Shown here: one piece after another, positions 6,732 to 13,655 of the stretch
Position numbering within the stretch: position 1 is the first letter of the stretch
Layout: every line of letters starts with the position of its first letter
Origin: an uncultured Bergeyella sp.
Lineage (GTDB): Bacteria; Bacteroidota; Bacteroidia; Flavobacteriales; Weeksellaceae
Reading direction: 5' to 3'
NCBI GenBank assembly: GCA_916710115.1
Contig: CAKAOY010000005.1
Span: forward strand, 1 to 23,551
Length of the DNA: 23,551 bases
Notes under the pieces: model-generated
The model's database searches: none
Seen by the model: only the letters and a program-made list of their open reading frames with translations
What the model was told of the DNA's origin: nothing
Translations under genes and position numbers: made by a program

Positions 6732-7100
6732 TTAAAGTACTTCAGGAGCTAATGAAATGATTTTCATATACTCTTTATCTCTCAATTCACGAGCAACCGG
6801 TCCAAAAACACGAGTTCCTCTCATTTCTCCAGCAGCGTTTAGTAATACACAAGCGTTATCATCAAAAGAAATATATGATCCATCTTTTCTTCTAACAGCC
6901 TTTTTAGTTCTTACAACTACTGCCTTAGAAACTTGTCCTTTTTTAGCATTTCCTGATGGTGTTGCATCTTTGATAGTCACTACGATTTTATCACCAACTG
7001 AAGCATATCTTCTTCTCGTTCCTCCGAGAACTCTGATAACAAGCACCTCTTTTGCACCTGTATTATCAGCAACTTTTAATCTTGATTCTGTTTGTAACAT
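6732..7100 (-). CDS. rplN: 50S ribosomal protein L14 (uL14)
   Basis: The 122-residue product (E. coli 123) begins MLQTESRLKVADNTGAKEVLVIRVLGG and contains RRKDGSYISFDDNACVLLNAAGEMRGTRVFGPVARELRDKEYMKIISLAPEVL, almost a consensus L14. L14 forms intersubunit bridges B5 and B8 and is a docking point for the silencing factor RsfS. Its start codon overlaps the last base of the rpsQ stop codon, suggesting translational coupling. rplX follows 20 bp later. Confidence 0.98.
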   Translation of the reverse strand: MLQTESRLKVADNTGAKEVLVIRVLGGTRRRYASVGDKIVVTIKDATPSGNAKKGQVSKAVVVRTKKAVRRKDGSYISFDDNACVLLNAAGEMRGTRVFGPVARELRDKEYMKIISLAPEVL

Positions 7101-7354
7101 TACTTAGCTTTTTCAATGATTCTTACTAATCTCCATCTTTTATTCTTAGACAAAGGTCTTGTTTCTTGGATAAGAACCTTATCTCCTTCGTTGCACTCAT
7201 TTTTCTCATCGTGAGCGGTATATTTTTTTGTTTTCAATACAAATTTACCATATAATGGGTGCTTAACTCTCGTTGTTTCACTAACAACAATGGTTTTTTC
7301 CATTTTATTGCTGGAAACAATCCCAATTCTTTCTTTTCTTAAATTTCTTTCCAT
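7100..7354 (-). CDS. rpsQ: 30S ribosomal protein S17 (uS17)
   Basis: The 84-residue product has exactly the E. coli S17 length. It begins MERNLRKERIGIVSSNKMEKTIVV and carries the OB-fold core RVKHPLYGKFVLKTKKYTAHDEKNECNEGD and the end RPLSKNKRWRLVRIIEKAK, all S17 hallmarks. S17 is a primary binder in the 5' domain of 16S rRNA. The gene begins 12 bp after rpmC and its stop overlaps the rplN start by one base. Confidence 0.98.
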   Translation of the reverse strand: MERNLRKERIGIVSSNKMEKTIVVSETTRVKHPLYGKFVLKTKKYTAHDEKNECNEGDKVLIQETRPLSKNKRWRLVRIIEKAK

Positions 7355-7366
7355 TTTAAAATGAAA

Positions 7367-7552
7367 TTATTGTTTGTTAGTTAATTCAGTCTTAATTCTA
7401 GCTATTGTTTTTCTCAAACCTCTGATTTGAATTGGATTTTCAATAGGGCTGATATTATGAGCCAATCTCAATTTTTGATATTCCCCTTGAATTTCAGCCA
7501 ACTTATTTTGAAGTTCCTCTACACTTAAATTCTTAATTTCAGTATTTTTCAT
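7367..7552 (-). CDS. rpmC: 50S ribosomal protein L29 (uL29)
   Basis: A 61-residue, two-helix protein starting MKNTEIKNLSVEELQNKLAEIQGEY and ending RGLRKTIARIKTELTNKQ, the standard L29 layout (63 residues in E. coli). L29 lies at the polypeptide exit and contributes to the docking surface for trigger factor and SRP with L23. It sits between rplP (10 bp) and rpsQ (12 bp), the universal order. The internal helix with EYQKLRLAHNISPIENPIQIR is typical of Bacteroidota L29. Confidence 0.97.
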   Translation of the reverse strand: MKNTEIKNLSVEELQNKLAEIQGEYQKLRLAHNISPIENPIQIRGLRKTIARIKTELTNKQ

Positions 7553-7562
7553 TATTCAAAGA

Positions 7563-7988
7563 TTATTGAGGTTTAACAAAATCATTAGCGACTACGAATT
7601 TAGTTACCACAGGAAGCTTTTGAGCCGCAAGTCTAAGAGCTTCTTTCGCTACTTCGTAAGGAACTCCGCCTATCTCAAACATTACTCTACCTGGTTTAAC
7701 TACAGCTACCCAATATTCCACTGCACCTTTACCTTTACCCATCCTTACTTCTGCTGGCTTTTTAGTAATTGGTTTATCTGGGAAAATTTTAATCCATAGC
7801 TGTCCTTCCCTTTTCATATATCTCGTTGCAGCGATACGTGCTGCTTCGATTTGTCTTGCTGTAATCCAAGCACCTTCAATCGCTTTAATTCCGAATGTTC
7901 CGTAAGCTAATTGAGAACCTCTATTAGCATTACCTTTCATCTTCATCTTATGAACGCGACGAAACTTGGTTCTTTTTGGTTGTAACAT
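7563..7988 (-). CDS. rplP: 50S ribosomal protein L16 (uL16)
   Basis: The 141-residue product begins MLQPKRTKFRRVHKMKMKGNANRGSQLAYGTFGIKA and contains the L16 core: WITARQIEAARIAATRYMKREGQLWIKIFPDKPITKKPAEVRMGKGKGAVEYWVAVVKPGRVMFE. L16 organises the peptidyl transferase and A-site region of the 50S subunit. E. coli L16 is 136 residues. It is separated from rpsC by a 97-bp AT-rich gap with short tandem repeats, and followed by rpmC after 10 bp. Confidence 0.98.
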   Translation of the reverse strand: MLQPKRTKFRRVHKMKMKGNANRGSQLAYGTFGIKAIEGAWITARQIEAARIAATRYMKREGQLWIKIFPDKPITKKPAEVRMGKGKGAVEYWVAVVKPGRVMFEIGGVPYEVAKEALRLAAQKLPVVTKFVVANDFVKPQ

Positions 7989-7995
7989 AACTTAA

Positions 7996-8080
7996 TTTTA
8001 GATTTTAGACTTTAGATTTTAGATTTTTATATTTTAAAAAAGTAACGGTAATTTAAAATTCAAAATTTAACAATCTAAAA
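7996..8080 (-). repeat. 7-bp tandem repeats and inverted copy in the rpsC-rplP gap
   Basis: Plus-strand bases 7996-8023 are four tandem copies of TTTTAGA (one copy CTTTAGA). An inverted copy, TCTAAAA, lies at 8074-8080, so the transcribed strand can fold into a long loop closed by an AT-rich stem. The 97-bp gap contains no gene and no promoter match. Such short AT-rich arrays can arise by slippage; no function can be assigned from the sequence. Confidence 0.55.
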
Positions 8081-8085
8081 TTTTA

Positions 8086-8802
8086 TTACTTATTATTTTT
8101 TTTTCTTCTACCATCTCTATCACCACCTCTTGATGATTTTTTTTGCTGATGTCCTGCAAGAGGAGAAAGGTCTCTCTTTCCATATACTTCACCTTTCATA
8201 ATCCATACTTTAACACCTAATCTACCATAGGTTGTATGTGCTTCCGACCAATTGTAATCAATGTCTGCTCTAAAAGTTGATAATGGAATTCTTCCTTCTT
8301 TGAAAGATTCGCTTCTTGCCATCTCTGCTCCGTTCAAACGGCCAGAAATCATAACTTTGATACCTTCAGCTCCTGCTTTCATTGTAGAAGTAATTGCCAT
8401 CTTCACAGCTCTTCTATAAGAAATTCTGTTTTCAATCTGTCTTGCAATATTATCAGCTACTAAAACTGCATCAAGTTCAGGTCTTCTAATCTCGTGGATG
8501 TTAATTTGAACTTCTTTACCAGTAAGTTTTTTTAACTCCTCTTTTAATTTATCAACCTCTTGACCACCTTTACCAATGATAAGTCCTGGCTTAGATGTTG
8601 TGATAGTTACAGTAACTAACTTAAGCGTTCTATCAATATAAATTCTTGAAAGATTTGCTTTAGATAATCTCGCATTAAGGTATCTCCTGATTTTGTAGTC
8701 TTCTGCGATTTTGTCTCCATAATCGTTACCACCGAACCAGTTTGAATCCCATCCTCTGATGATACCTAATCTGTTACCAATTGGATTTGTCTTCTGTCCC
8801 AT
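8086..8802 (-). CDS. rpsC: 30S ribosomal protein S3 (uS3)
   Basis: The 238-residue protein (233 in E. coli) starts MGQKTNPIGNRLGIIRGWDSNWFGG. It has the KH domain motif KPGLIIGKGGQEVDKLKEEL and the C-terminal domain with GAEGIKVMISGRLNGAEMARSE and RADIDYNWSEAHTTYGRLGVKVWIMKGE. S3 forms part of the mRNA entry tunnel and helicase centre of the 30S head. The tail ends in a Gly/Arg/Lys-rich segment (RGGDRDGRRKKNNK) as in related Bacteroidota. It is 7 bp after rplV. Confidence 0.98.
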   Translation of the reverse strand: MGQKTNPIGNRLGIIRGWDSNWFGGNDYGDKIAEDYKIRRYLNARLSKANLSRIYIDRTLKLVTVTITTSKPGLIIGKGGQEVDKLKEELKKLTGKEVQINIHEIRRPELDAVLVADNIARQIENRISYRRAVKMAITSTMKAGAEGIKVMISGRLNGAEMARSESFKEGRIPLSTFRADIDYNWSEAHTTYGRLGVKVWIMKGEVYGKRDLSPLAGHQQKKSSRGGDRDGRRKKNNK

Positions 8803-8809
8803 ACCTTAA

Positions 8810-9208
8810 TTAATTTTCTTTATTACCTAAAATTATTGTTACGTGGTTACTTCTTTTTCTGATTCTATAACCTCTACCTTGTGGTGCTGGTCTCAATCTT
8901 TTCAACTGTCTTGCACTATCTACATAAATCTCTTTCACGATAAGGTTCGCTTCTTCAATATCAGCTCCTTCGTTCTTCACTTGCCAGTTAGCTATTGCTG
9001 AAAGAAGTAATTTTTCCAATTTATTAGATGCTTCTTTCTTAGAATATTTAAGTATATAGAGTGCTTTATCTACCTTTTCTCCTCTGATAATATCAGCAAC
9101 AAGTCTCATTTTTCTTGGAGAAGATGGACAATTATTTAACGAAGCTTTTACGATATCTTTACTTGCTTCTTTTCTTGCGATTGCACTATCTCTTTTTCTT
9201 GTTCCCAT
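8810..9208 (-). CDS. rplV: 50S ribosomal protein L22 (uL22)
   Basis: The 132-residue product is about 20 residues longer than E. coli L22 (110), mostly from a basic N-terminal extension (MGTRKRDSAIARKEASKD). Then follow the L22 core SPRKMRLVADIIRGEKVDKAL and SAIANWQV, and the tunnel-lining beta-hairpin RLRPAPQGRGYRIRKRSNHVTIIL. L22 reaches into the exit tunnel near macrolide and arrest-peptide sites. Its start overlaps the rpsS stop by one base, which suggests coupling. rpsC follows after 7 bp. Confidence 0.97.
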   Translation of the reverse strand: MGTRKRDSAIARKEASKDIVKASLNNCPSSPRKMRLVADIIRGEKVDKALYILKYSKKEASNKLEKLLLSAIANWQVKNEGADIEEANLIVKEIYVDSARQLKRLRPAPQGRGYRIRKRSNHVTIILGNKEN

Positions 9209-9486
9209 TATCTACTTCCTTTATTTTTGTTACCACCATGACCTCTAAAAGATCTTGTCGGAGAAAATTCGCCTAACTTATGACCTACCATATTTTCAGT
9301 TACATACACTGGAACAAAAGTTTTTCCATTATGTACTGCAATAGTTTGTCCCACGAAGTCTGGAGAAATCATAGATGCTCTAGACCAAGTTTTAATAACT
9401 GTTTTCTTTCCAGATTCAATATTTGCCTGAACCTTCTTATCTAAATGATGTGCGATGAAAGGTCCTTTTTTAAGTGATCTTGCCAT
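9208..9486 (-). CDS. rpsS: 30S ribosomal protein S19 (uS19)
   Basis: The 92-residue product is the same length as E. coli S19. It begins MARSLKKGPFIAHHLDKKVQ and contains IKTWSRASMISPDFVGQTIAVHNGK and VTENMVGHKLGEFSPTRSFRGHGGNKN, nearly a textbook S19. S19 pairs with S13 in the 30S head. It starts 2 bp after rplB and its stop overlaps the rplV start by one base, so the block rplB-rpsS-rplV is very tightly packed. Confidence 0.98.
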   Translation of the reverse strand: MARSLKKGPFIAHHLDKKVQANIESGKKTVIKTWSRASMISPDFVGQTIAVHNGKTFVPVYVTENMVGHKLGEFSPTRSFRGHGGNKNKGSR

Positions 9487-9488
9487 AA

Positions 9489-10310
9489 TTATTTTCTTTT
9501 AGATACGATGTAACGGTTAGACACTTTATTTTTCTTTCTTGTTTTATAACCTTTAGCTGGTTTTCCATTTCTACTTCTTGGGTGTCCTCCAGAAGAACGA
9601 CCTTCACCACCTCCCATTGGGTGATCTACTGGGTTCATTACAACCGCTCTCGTTCTCGGTCTTCTACCTAACCATCTACTTCTACCTGCTTTACCTGATA
9701 CTGTAAGTTGATGATCACCATTAGACACAGCTCCAATCATAGCAATACATTCTAGAAGAATCATTCTTGATTCACCAGAAGGAAGTTTTACAATAGCATA
9801 TTTACCATCTCTTGAAGTAAGTTGAGCCGAAGAACCAGCACTTCTTGCAAGGATAGCACCTTGTCCTGGTCTCATTTCGATACAAGAAATTATAGTTCCT
9901 AATGGAATATTTCTCAATTTCATTGCATTACCCACATTAGGCTCCACATTTTCCCCAGAAACTACTTTTTGTCCAACTTTAATACCATTTGGAGCGATAA
10001 TATATCTCTTCTCTCCATCTTCATATTGAAGAAGTGCAATAAATGCAGTTCTATTTGGGTCATACTCTACAGATAACACTTCAGCTTCAACATTAAATTT
10101 GTTTCTCTTGAAGTCAATAATTCTGTATTTCTTTTTGTGTCCACCTCCGGTGTAACGCATCGTCATTTTACCTGTGTTGTTACGCCCTCCTGACTTTTTA
10201 ATACCTACAACCAAAGATTTCTCTGGTTTATTTGTAGTAATTTCCTCAAAATTATTTACAATTCTGAATCTCTGTCCCGGGGTGATAGGTTTTAATTTTC
10301 TAACAGACAT
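9489..10310 (-). CDS. rplB: 50S ribosomal protein L2 (uL2)
   Basis: The 273-residue product is the E. coli L2 length. It includes KSGGRNNTGKMTMRYTGGGHKKKYR (39-63), the SH3-like and OB-fold RNA-binding domains, and the C-terminal block VVMNPVDHPMGGGEGRSSGG, where His230 corresponds to the conserved histidine (His229 in E. coli) implicated in peptidyl transferase function. L2 is needed for subunit association and bridge B7b. An 80-bp gap with a 15-bp hairpin separates its start from rplW; rpsS follows after 2 bp. Confidence 0.98.
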   Translation of the reverse strand: MSVRKLKPITPGQRFRIVNNFEEITTNKPEKSLVVGIKKSGGRNNTGKMTMRYTGGGHKKKYRIIDFKRNKFNVEAEVLSVEYDPNRTAFIALLQYEDGEKRYIIAPNGIKVGQKVVSGENVEPNVGNAMKLRNIPLGTIISCIEMRPGQGAILARSAGSSAQLTSRDGKYAIVKLPSGESRMILLECIAMIGAVSNGDHQLTVSGKAGRSRWLGRRPRTRAVVMNPVDHPMGGGEGRSSGGHPRSRNGKPAKGYKTRKKNKVSNRYIVSKRK

Positions 10311-10347
10311 TACTATTTAATTAATTATATTATTTTAATTATTATTA

Positions 10348-10382
10348 GCTTTTAGCTATTTGCAATACAAATAACTAAAAGC
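10348..10382 (-). promoter_or_regulatory. 15-bp hairpin in the rplW-rplB gap
   Basis: Arms 10348-10362 and 10368-10382 pair over 15 bases around the loop UAUUG. In the transcribed minus-strand RNA the single mismatch becomes a G-U pair, so the stem is fully paired. An AU-rich stretch follows, but not a clean U-tract, so termination is unlikely. The stem ends 37 bases before the rplB ATG. It could modulate rplB translation or mRNA processing; that is inference. Confidence 0.55.
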
Positions 10383-10390
10383 ATTTCGTT

Positions 10391-10678
10391 TTATACTGAA
10401 AAAATATCGATAACTTCTCCCTCTACAAGAGTTACAACAGCTTTTTTAAGCTTATTTGTTTTACCGATTTGAAGTCCTTTCTTTGTATATTTAGCAGAAA
10501 TTTTCGGTGCATAAATCATCGTTCTTACATCTGCTACTTTCACTCCATAAGCTTCCTCTATCGCCTTTTTGATTTCGATCTTATTCGCCTTAGTATCCAC
10601 CAAGAAAGAATAAGCACCTCTAAGATCTGTAAGATAGTTAGCTTTTTCTGAAATAACTGGTTTGATAATTACTGACAT
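10391..10678 (-). CDS. rplW: 50S ribosomal protein L23 (uL23)
   Basis: The 95-residue product (100 in E. coli) has the L23 outline: MSVIIKPVISEKANYLTDLRGAYSFLVDTKANKIEIKKAIEEAYGVKVADVRTM, ending in a short beta-strand tail. L23 lies at the exit tunnel and is the main docking site for trigger factor and SRP. It follows rplD after 3 bp, so it is clearly co-transcribed, but is separated from rplB by an 80-bp gap that carries a hairpin. Confidence 0.97.
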   Translation of the reverse strand: MSVIIKPVISEKANYLTDLRGAYSFLVDTKANKIEIKKAIEEAYGVKVADVRTMIYAPKISAKYTKKGLQIGKTNKLKKAVVTLVEGEVIDIFSV

Positions 10679-10681
10679 GAT

Positions 10682-11311
10682 TTATTTCTTTAAATTTTCT
10701 TGAAATTTCTCTACTGCACCTTCAAAGAACACAATTTCACCTGCATTAATCAAATCATAAGAAGATATTTCATTATAATTCAATACTTTAATTTTAGGCA
10801 AGTTTCTTGAAGATAAATATACATTTTGATTAGCCTGAGAAAGAACAAACAAAGATTTTTTACCATTCAATTCCAATGCATTTAGAATACTAATAAAATC
10901 TTTTGTTTTAGGTGCTGAAAACTGCACTTCTTCCAATACTTTAATACTATTTTCTCTCATTTTCTGAGAAAGAACAGACTTTTTAGCTAATCTTTTAACT
11001 GCTTTATTTAATTTAAATCTATAGTCTCTTGGTTTTGGACCAAATACTCGTCCTCCACCTTTGAAAACAGGAGATTTAATATCACCATATCTAGCTGAAC
11101 CAGACCCTTTTTGCTTTTTAAGCTTTTTAGTAGAAGCTGTAATTTCGCTTCTTTCTTTTGATTTATGAGTACCTTGTCTTTGTGCAGCAAGATACTGTTT
11201 CACTTCTAGATAAACCGCGTGCTGATTTGGCTCAATTCCGAAAACTGATTCGTCAAGAGTTACTTTTCTTCCGGTTTCTTTTCCTTGTGTATTTAATACT
11301 ACTAGTTCCAT
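10682..11311 (-). CDS. rplD: 50S ribosomal protein L4 (uL4)
   Basis: The 209-residue product (201 in E. coli) has the N-terminal domain (VLNTQGKETGRKVTLDESVFGIEPNQHAVYLEVKQYLAAQRQGTHKSKERSE). Next comes the long basic loop KKLKKQKGSGSARYGDIKSPVFKGGGRVFGPKPRDY, which reaches the exit tunnel constriction, and then the globular end. In E. coli L4 is also the repressor of the S10 operon; whether that holds here is unknown. Its ATG lies inside the rplC reading frame (10-base overlap), which points to translational coupling. Confidence 0.98.
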   Translation of the reverse strand: MELVVLNTQGKETGRKVTLDESVFGIEPNQHAVYLEVKQYLAAQRQGTHKSKERSEITASTKKLKKQKGSGSARYGDIKSPVFKGGGRVFGPKPRDYRFKLNKAVKRLAKKSVLSQKMRENSIKVLEEVQFSAPKTKDFISILNALELNGKKSLFVLSQANQNVYLSSRNLPKIKVLNYNEISSYDLINAGEIVFFEGAVEKFQENLKK

Positions 11312-11925
11312 TTTCTGATAATTACATAAGAATTTTTAGCTCCCGGAACAGCACCTTTTACTACTAAAAGATTTTGTTCTTCATCTACTTTTAACACTTG
11401 AAGGTTTTGAACAGTCACCTGTTTTCCTCCCATTCTTCCAGCCATTCTCATCCCTTTAAACACTCTTGAAGGGTCTGAACCTGCACCGATAGAACCTGGC
11501 GCTCTTAATCTATTATGCTGACCATGAGTCGCTTGCATAACACCACCAAATCCGTGTCTTTTAACTACACCTTGGAATCCTTTACCTTTTGAAGTTCCTG
11601 TAACATCCACAAACTCTCCTTCTGCAAAAAGATTCACTTTCACTTCATCTCCTAAGCTCACATTCTCAAATCCATTACGGAATTCCACCAATTTAGCTTT
11701 TGGAGTAGAACCAGCCTTTTTAAAATGACCAGCCAATGCCTTTCCGACATTCTTTTCACTCTTGTCATCGAAACCTAATTGAACTGCTGAATAGCCATCA
11801 TTCTCAATGGTTCTGACCTGTAAAACCGAGCAAGGTCCAGCCTGAATAACGGTACACGGAATATTTTTTCCGCTCTCGTCAAACAAGGAAGTCATCCCGA
11901 TTTTTTTACCAATAATACCTGACAT
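11302..11925 (-). CDS. rplC: 50S ribosomal protein L3 (uL3)
   Basis: The 207-residue product (209 in E. coli) starts MSGIIGKKIGMTSLFDESGKNIPCTVIQAGPCSVLQ and has the central extension GVVKRHGFGGVMQATHGQHNRLRAPGSIGAGSDPSRVFKGMRMAGRMG that reaches the peptidyl transferase centre. L3 starts 50S assembly with L24. It is the first gene of the array: the usual upstream neighbour rpsJ (S10) is absent, and a promoter and roughly 97-base leader sit directly upstream. Its stop codon overlaps rplD by 10 bases. Confidence 0.98.
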   Translation of the reverse strand: MSGIIGKKIGMTSLFDESGKNIPCTVIQAGPCSVLQVRTIENDGYSAVQLGFDDKSEKNVGKALAGHFKKAGSTPKAKLVEFRNGFENVSLGDEVKVNLFAEGEFVDVTGTSKGKGFQGVVKRHGFGGVMQATHGQHNRLRAPGSIGAGSDPSRVFKGMRMAGRMGGKQVTVQNLQVLKVDEEQNLLVVKGAVPGAKNSYVIIRKWN

Positions 11926-11979
11926 TTTCTTGTATTAAAAATATTTTTTATTATATCTACTTGATTTATAGAAACAAAA

Positions 11980-12004
11980 ACACCTTTCAAATACTAAAAG
12001 GCAT
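11980..12004 (-). promoter_or_regulatory. hairpin and five-codon upstream reading frame in the rplC leader
   Basis: In the minus-strand RNA, AUGCCUUU pairs with AAAGGUGU (eight pairs, two of them G-U) around a nine-base loop. The same bases contain a tiny reading frame, ATG at 12002-12004 to TGA at 11987-11989 (MPFSI). AGGGG at 12011-12015 lies six bases before that ATG, an SD-like spacing rare in this window. The predicted leader runs from about 12022 to 11926. This is a possible regulatory leader of the array. Function is inference. Confidence 0.4.
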
Positions 12005-12027
12005 ACTTCACCCCTAAAATCAGTGTG

Positions 12028-12058
12028 CAAATATACGAATAAAATTCTTTCTACCAAA
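12028..12058 (-). promoter_or_regulatory. promoter of the rplC ribosomal protein array
   Basis: On the minus strand a -33 TTTG (12055-12058) and a -7 TATATTTG (12028-12035) are separated by 19 bases, matching the Bacteroidota sigma-A consensus TTG-N19-TAnnTTTG. It lies between the pabC-like gene and rplC. The predicted start is near 12022, giving a leader of about 97 bases before the rplC ATG. No strong terminator separates it from the upstream gene cluster, so some read-through is possible. Confidence 0.75.
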
Positions 12059-12103
12059 TATTTTTGTATAAATATTTTGAAAATCAATAAAAAAGAAGCT
12101 GTA

Positions 12104-12697
12104 TTAATACTCTATATCCCTCACTAAATATTCTTTTGAAGTTACAAAATCACACATTGCATTAATCAATTTAAAATGTGAAAAATCTTGTATGTTATGT
12201 AAGCCTATCTCTATTTCCTTTATTTTATTTTGAAGTAATAACGACTGTCTCTGAACCCCATCGAGTAAAAAAGTCATAGGAGTAAACCAATCCATTCCTT
12301 TTTTAAACACGAGATTAGAAAATGATGTATCCGTAAGAAGTCCATTCTTAACAATTAAAATCTCATCAGCAGATACTTTACTTTTCAGAGTTTCAAACGC
12401 AACTCTATCCACCGATTTTAACGGATAGCTTATCTCGTTTGAAACCACTACTTTAAAGCTACTAATATCTCTATACTGATATGGCAGAAGCTCCATTGAA
12501 ATTTTCCCTTCCAAATCATACACAACCCTCCATTTGCATAAACCTGAATTATGTTCTAATTTATTTTGAAGCTTTTTTAAATCAACTTTAATAGGCTTTG
12601 AAAACGCATTGAAAGTATCATTCACTCGTTTTTGGTGTAAATCTAAAAGAAATACTTTTCCATTTTCAACCTTAATTGATTCAATAAATTGGAACAT
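12104..12697 (-). CDS. pabC: class IV aminotransferase, probable aminodeoxychorismate lyase (PabC-like)
   Basis: The 197-residue product is a short fold-type IV PLP enzyme, smaller than E. coli PabC (269). Visible features are an N-terminal block with LLDLHQKRVNDTF, YPLKSVDRVAF with Lys94 as the likely PLP lysine, DEILIVKNGLLTDTSFSNLVF (111-131) which matches the phosphate-binding segment, and FTPMTFLLDGVQRQSLL. PabC-type enzymes split aminodeoxychorismate into p-aminobenzoate and pyruvate for folate synthesis. The role is supported by the directly upstream pabB, which it overlaps by 17 bases. A different class IV substrate cannot be excluded from sequence alone. Confidence 0.8.
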   Translation of the reverse strand: MFQFIESIKVENGKVFLLDLHQKRVNDTFNAFSKPIKVDLKKLQNKLEHNSGLCKWRVVYDLEGKISMELLPYQYRDISSFKVVVSNEISYPLKSVDRVAFETLKSKVSADEILIVKNGLLTDTSFSNLVFKKGMDWFTPMTFLLDGVQRQSLLLQNKIKEIEIGLHNIQDFSHFKLINAMCDFVTSKEYLVRDIEY

Positions 12698-13655
12698 AAA
12701 TTTTATTTTTTAGCTCCTCATATTCATCATCTAAATTACTTTGATGTGTAACTCCTCCTCCACTTCGGAAATAATATTTCTCACCTTTTTTTTCTATCAT
12801 TCTAATCATTACGCAAGTATCTAGATTTTCTCCATCAAAATAACCACAAACCCCAGTATAATATCCTCTTTTATACCTCTCTGCCTCCAAAATGATTTCT
12901 AATGTTTTCAACTTTGGTGCTCCCAAAATAGACCCAGCAGGTAATATTTTTTTCATAATAGAACCTATTCTATTTTGAAATTCTTGTTTCACTTCACCCG
13001 TAATTTCCGAAGACATCGCCAATAGATTTTTTTGTTTTGTCTTCAAATAATCTATCTTCTGAAATTGAGCAACCTGCACATTATCGGCAACCATACTAAG
13101 ATCATTTCGGAGTAAATCTACCACGGTATAATGCTCTGCCTTTTCCTTTTTACTTTCTCTTAAAATATTTTCGGCATTAGGGATTTCAGCATCTATTGTT
13201 CCTTTCATTGGATAGGTAAAAATTTTCTGATTATTGATTTTAATAAATGTTTCGGGCGAAAAAAACACAAATTTATTAGGATAAAAAACCTTGTATTTTG
13301 CCTTTGACAGATAGAAAATTTCCTCTAAACTTCTATTGGTATTTATCAAAGTTTTGCTTGTGTAATTTACTAAATACGAATTTCCAAGATGTATATTTTT
13401 TTGGACAATCTCAAACCCTTGTTGATAAACATCCACAGATTCAGGAAAAAACTCCCAAGAAATTTCCTTATCCAAAATCTCTTCTTTATGATGGGTTTTA
13501 AAATCTTGAAATTCCACTAATATTCCTTTTTCTTCTAATTCATTTTCATCAAAAATCTCTACATTTTCCCCTTCAAAATCAACAAAGAAAAAGAAAGACT
13601 CCCTAGCTAAGGAGAGCTTATCCATCTTTTCAAAATTCGTATTTTTCAGTATCAT
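12681..13655 (-). CDS. pabB: aminodeoxychorismate synthase component I (PabB)
   Basis: The 324-residue chorismate-binding enzyme is shorter than E. coli PabB (453), lacking much of the N-terminal domain. The catalytic half shows YPMKGT (148-153), where Lys151 is the residue that marks PabB as against the Ala of anthranilate synthase. It also shows EKAEHYTVVDLLRNDL (171-186), LPAGSILGAPK (238-248), GYYTGVCGYF and the end RSGGGVTHQSNLDDEYEE. With a glutaminase partner (PabA, not in the window) it makes aminodeoxychorismate from chorismate. The chosen ATG overlaps the upstream gene by 26 bases; an in-frame ATG at 13623-13625 would avoid the overlap, but the longer N-terminus (FEKMDKLS) resembles relatives. 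Confidence 0.9.
   Translation of the reverse strand: MILKNTNFEKMDKLSLARESFFFFVDFEGENVEIFDENELEEKGILVEFQDFKTHHKEEILDKEISWEFFPESVDVYQQGFEIVQKNIHLGNSYLVNYTSKTLINTNRSLEEIFYLSKAKYKVFYPNKFVFFSPETFIKINNQKIFTYPMKGTIDAEIPNAENILRESKKEKAEHYTVVDLLRNDLSMVADNVQVAQFQKIDYLKTKQKNLLAMSSEITGEVKQEFQNRIGSIMKKILPAGSILGAPKLKTLEIILEAERYKRGYYTGVCGYFDGENLDTCVMIRMIEKKGEKYYFRSGGGVTHQSNLDDEYEELKNKIYVPIY

Noticed and set aside
6757..7107. A 116-codon plus-strand reading frame opposite rplN
   Set aside because: It lies entirely antisense to a highly conserved ribosomal gene and its product resembles no family; it is a shadow of rplN codon usage.
7996..8080. A CRISPR-like or mobile repeat array
   Set aside because: The units are only 7 bp, contiguous, without spacers, and no cas or transposase gene is near.
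12036..12103. A terminator after the pabC-like gene
   Set aside because: There is only an 8-bp AT stem (AAATATTT arms) overlapping the promoter -33 region and no following U-tract; too weak to call.
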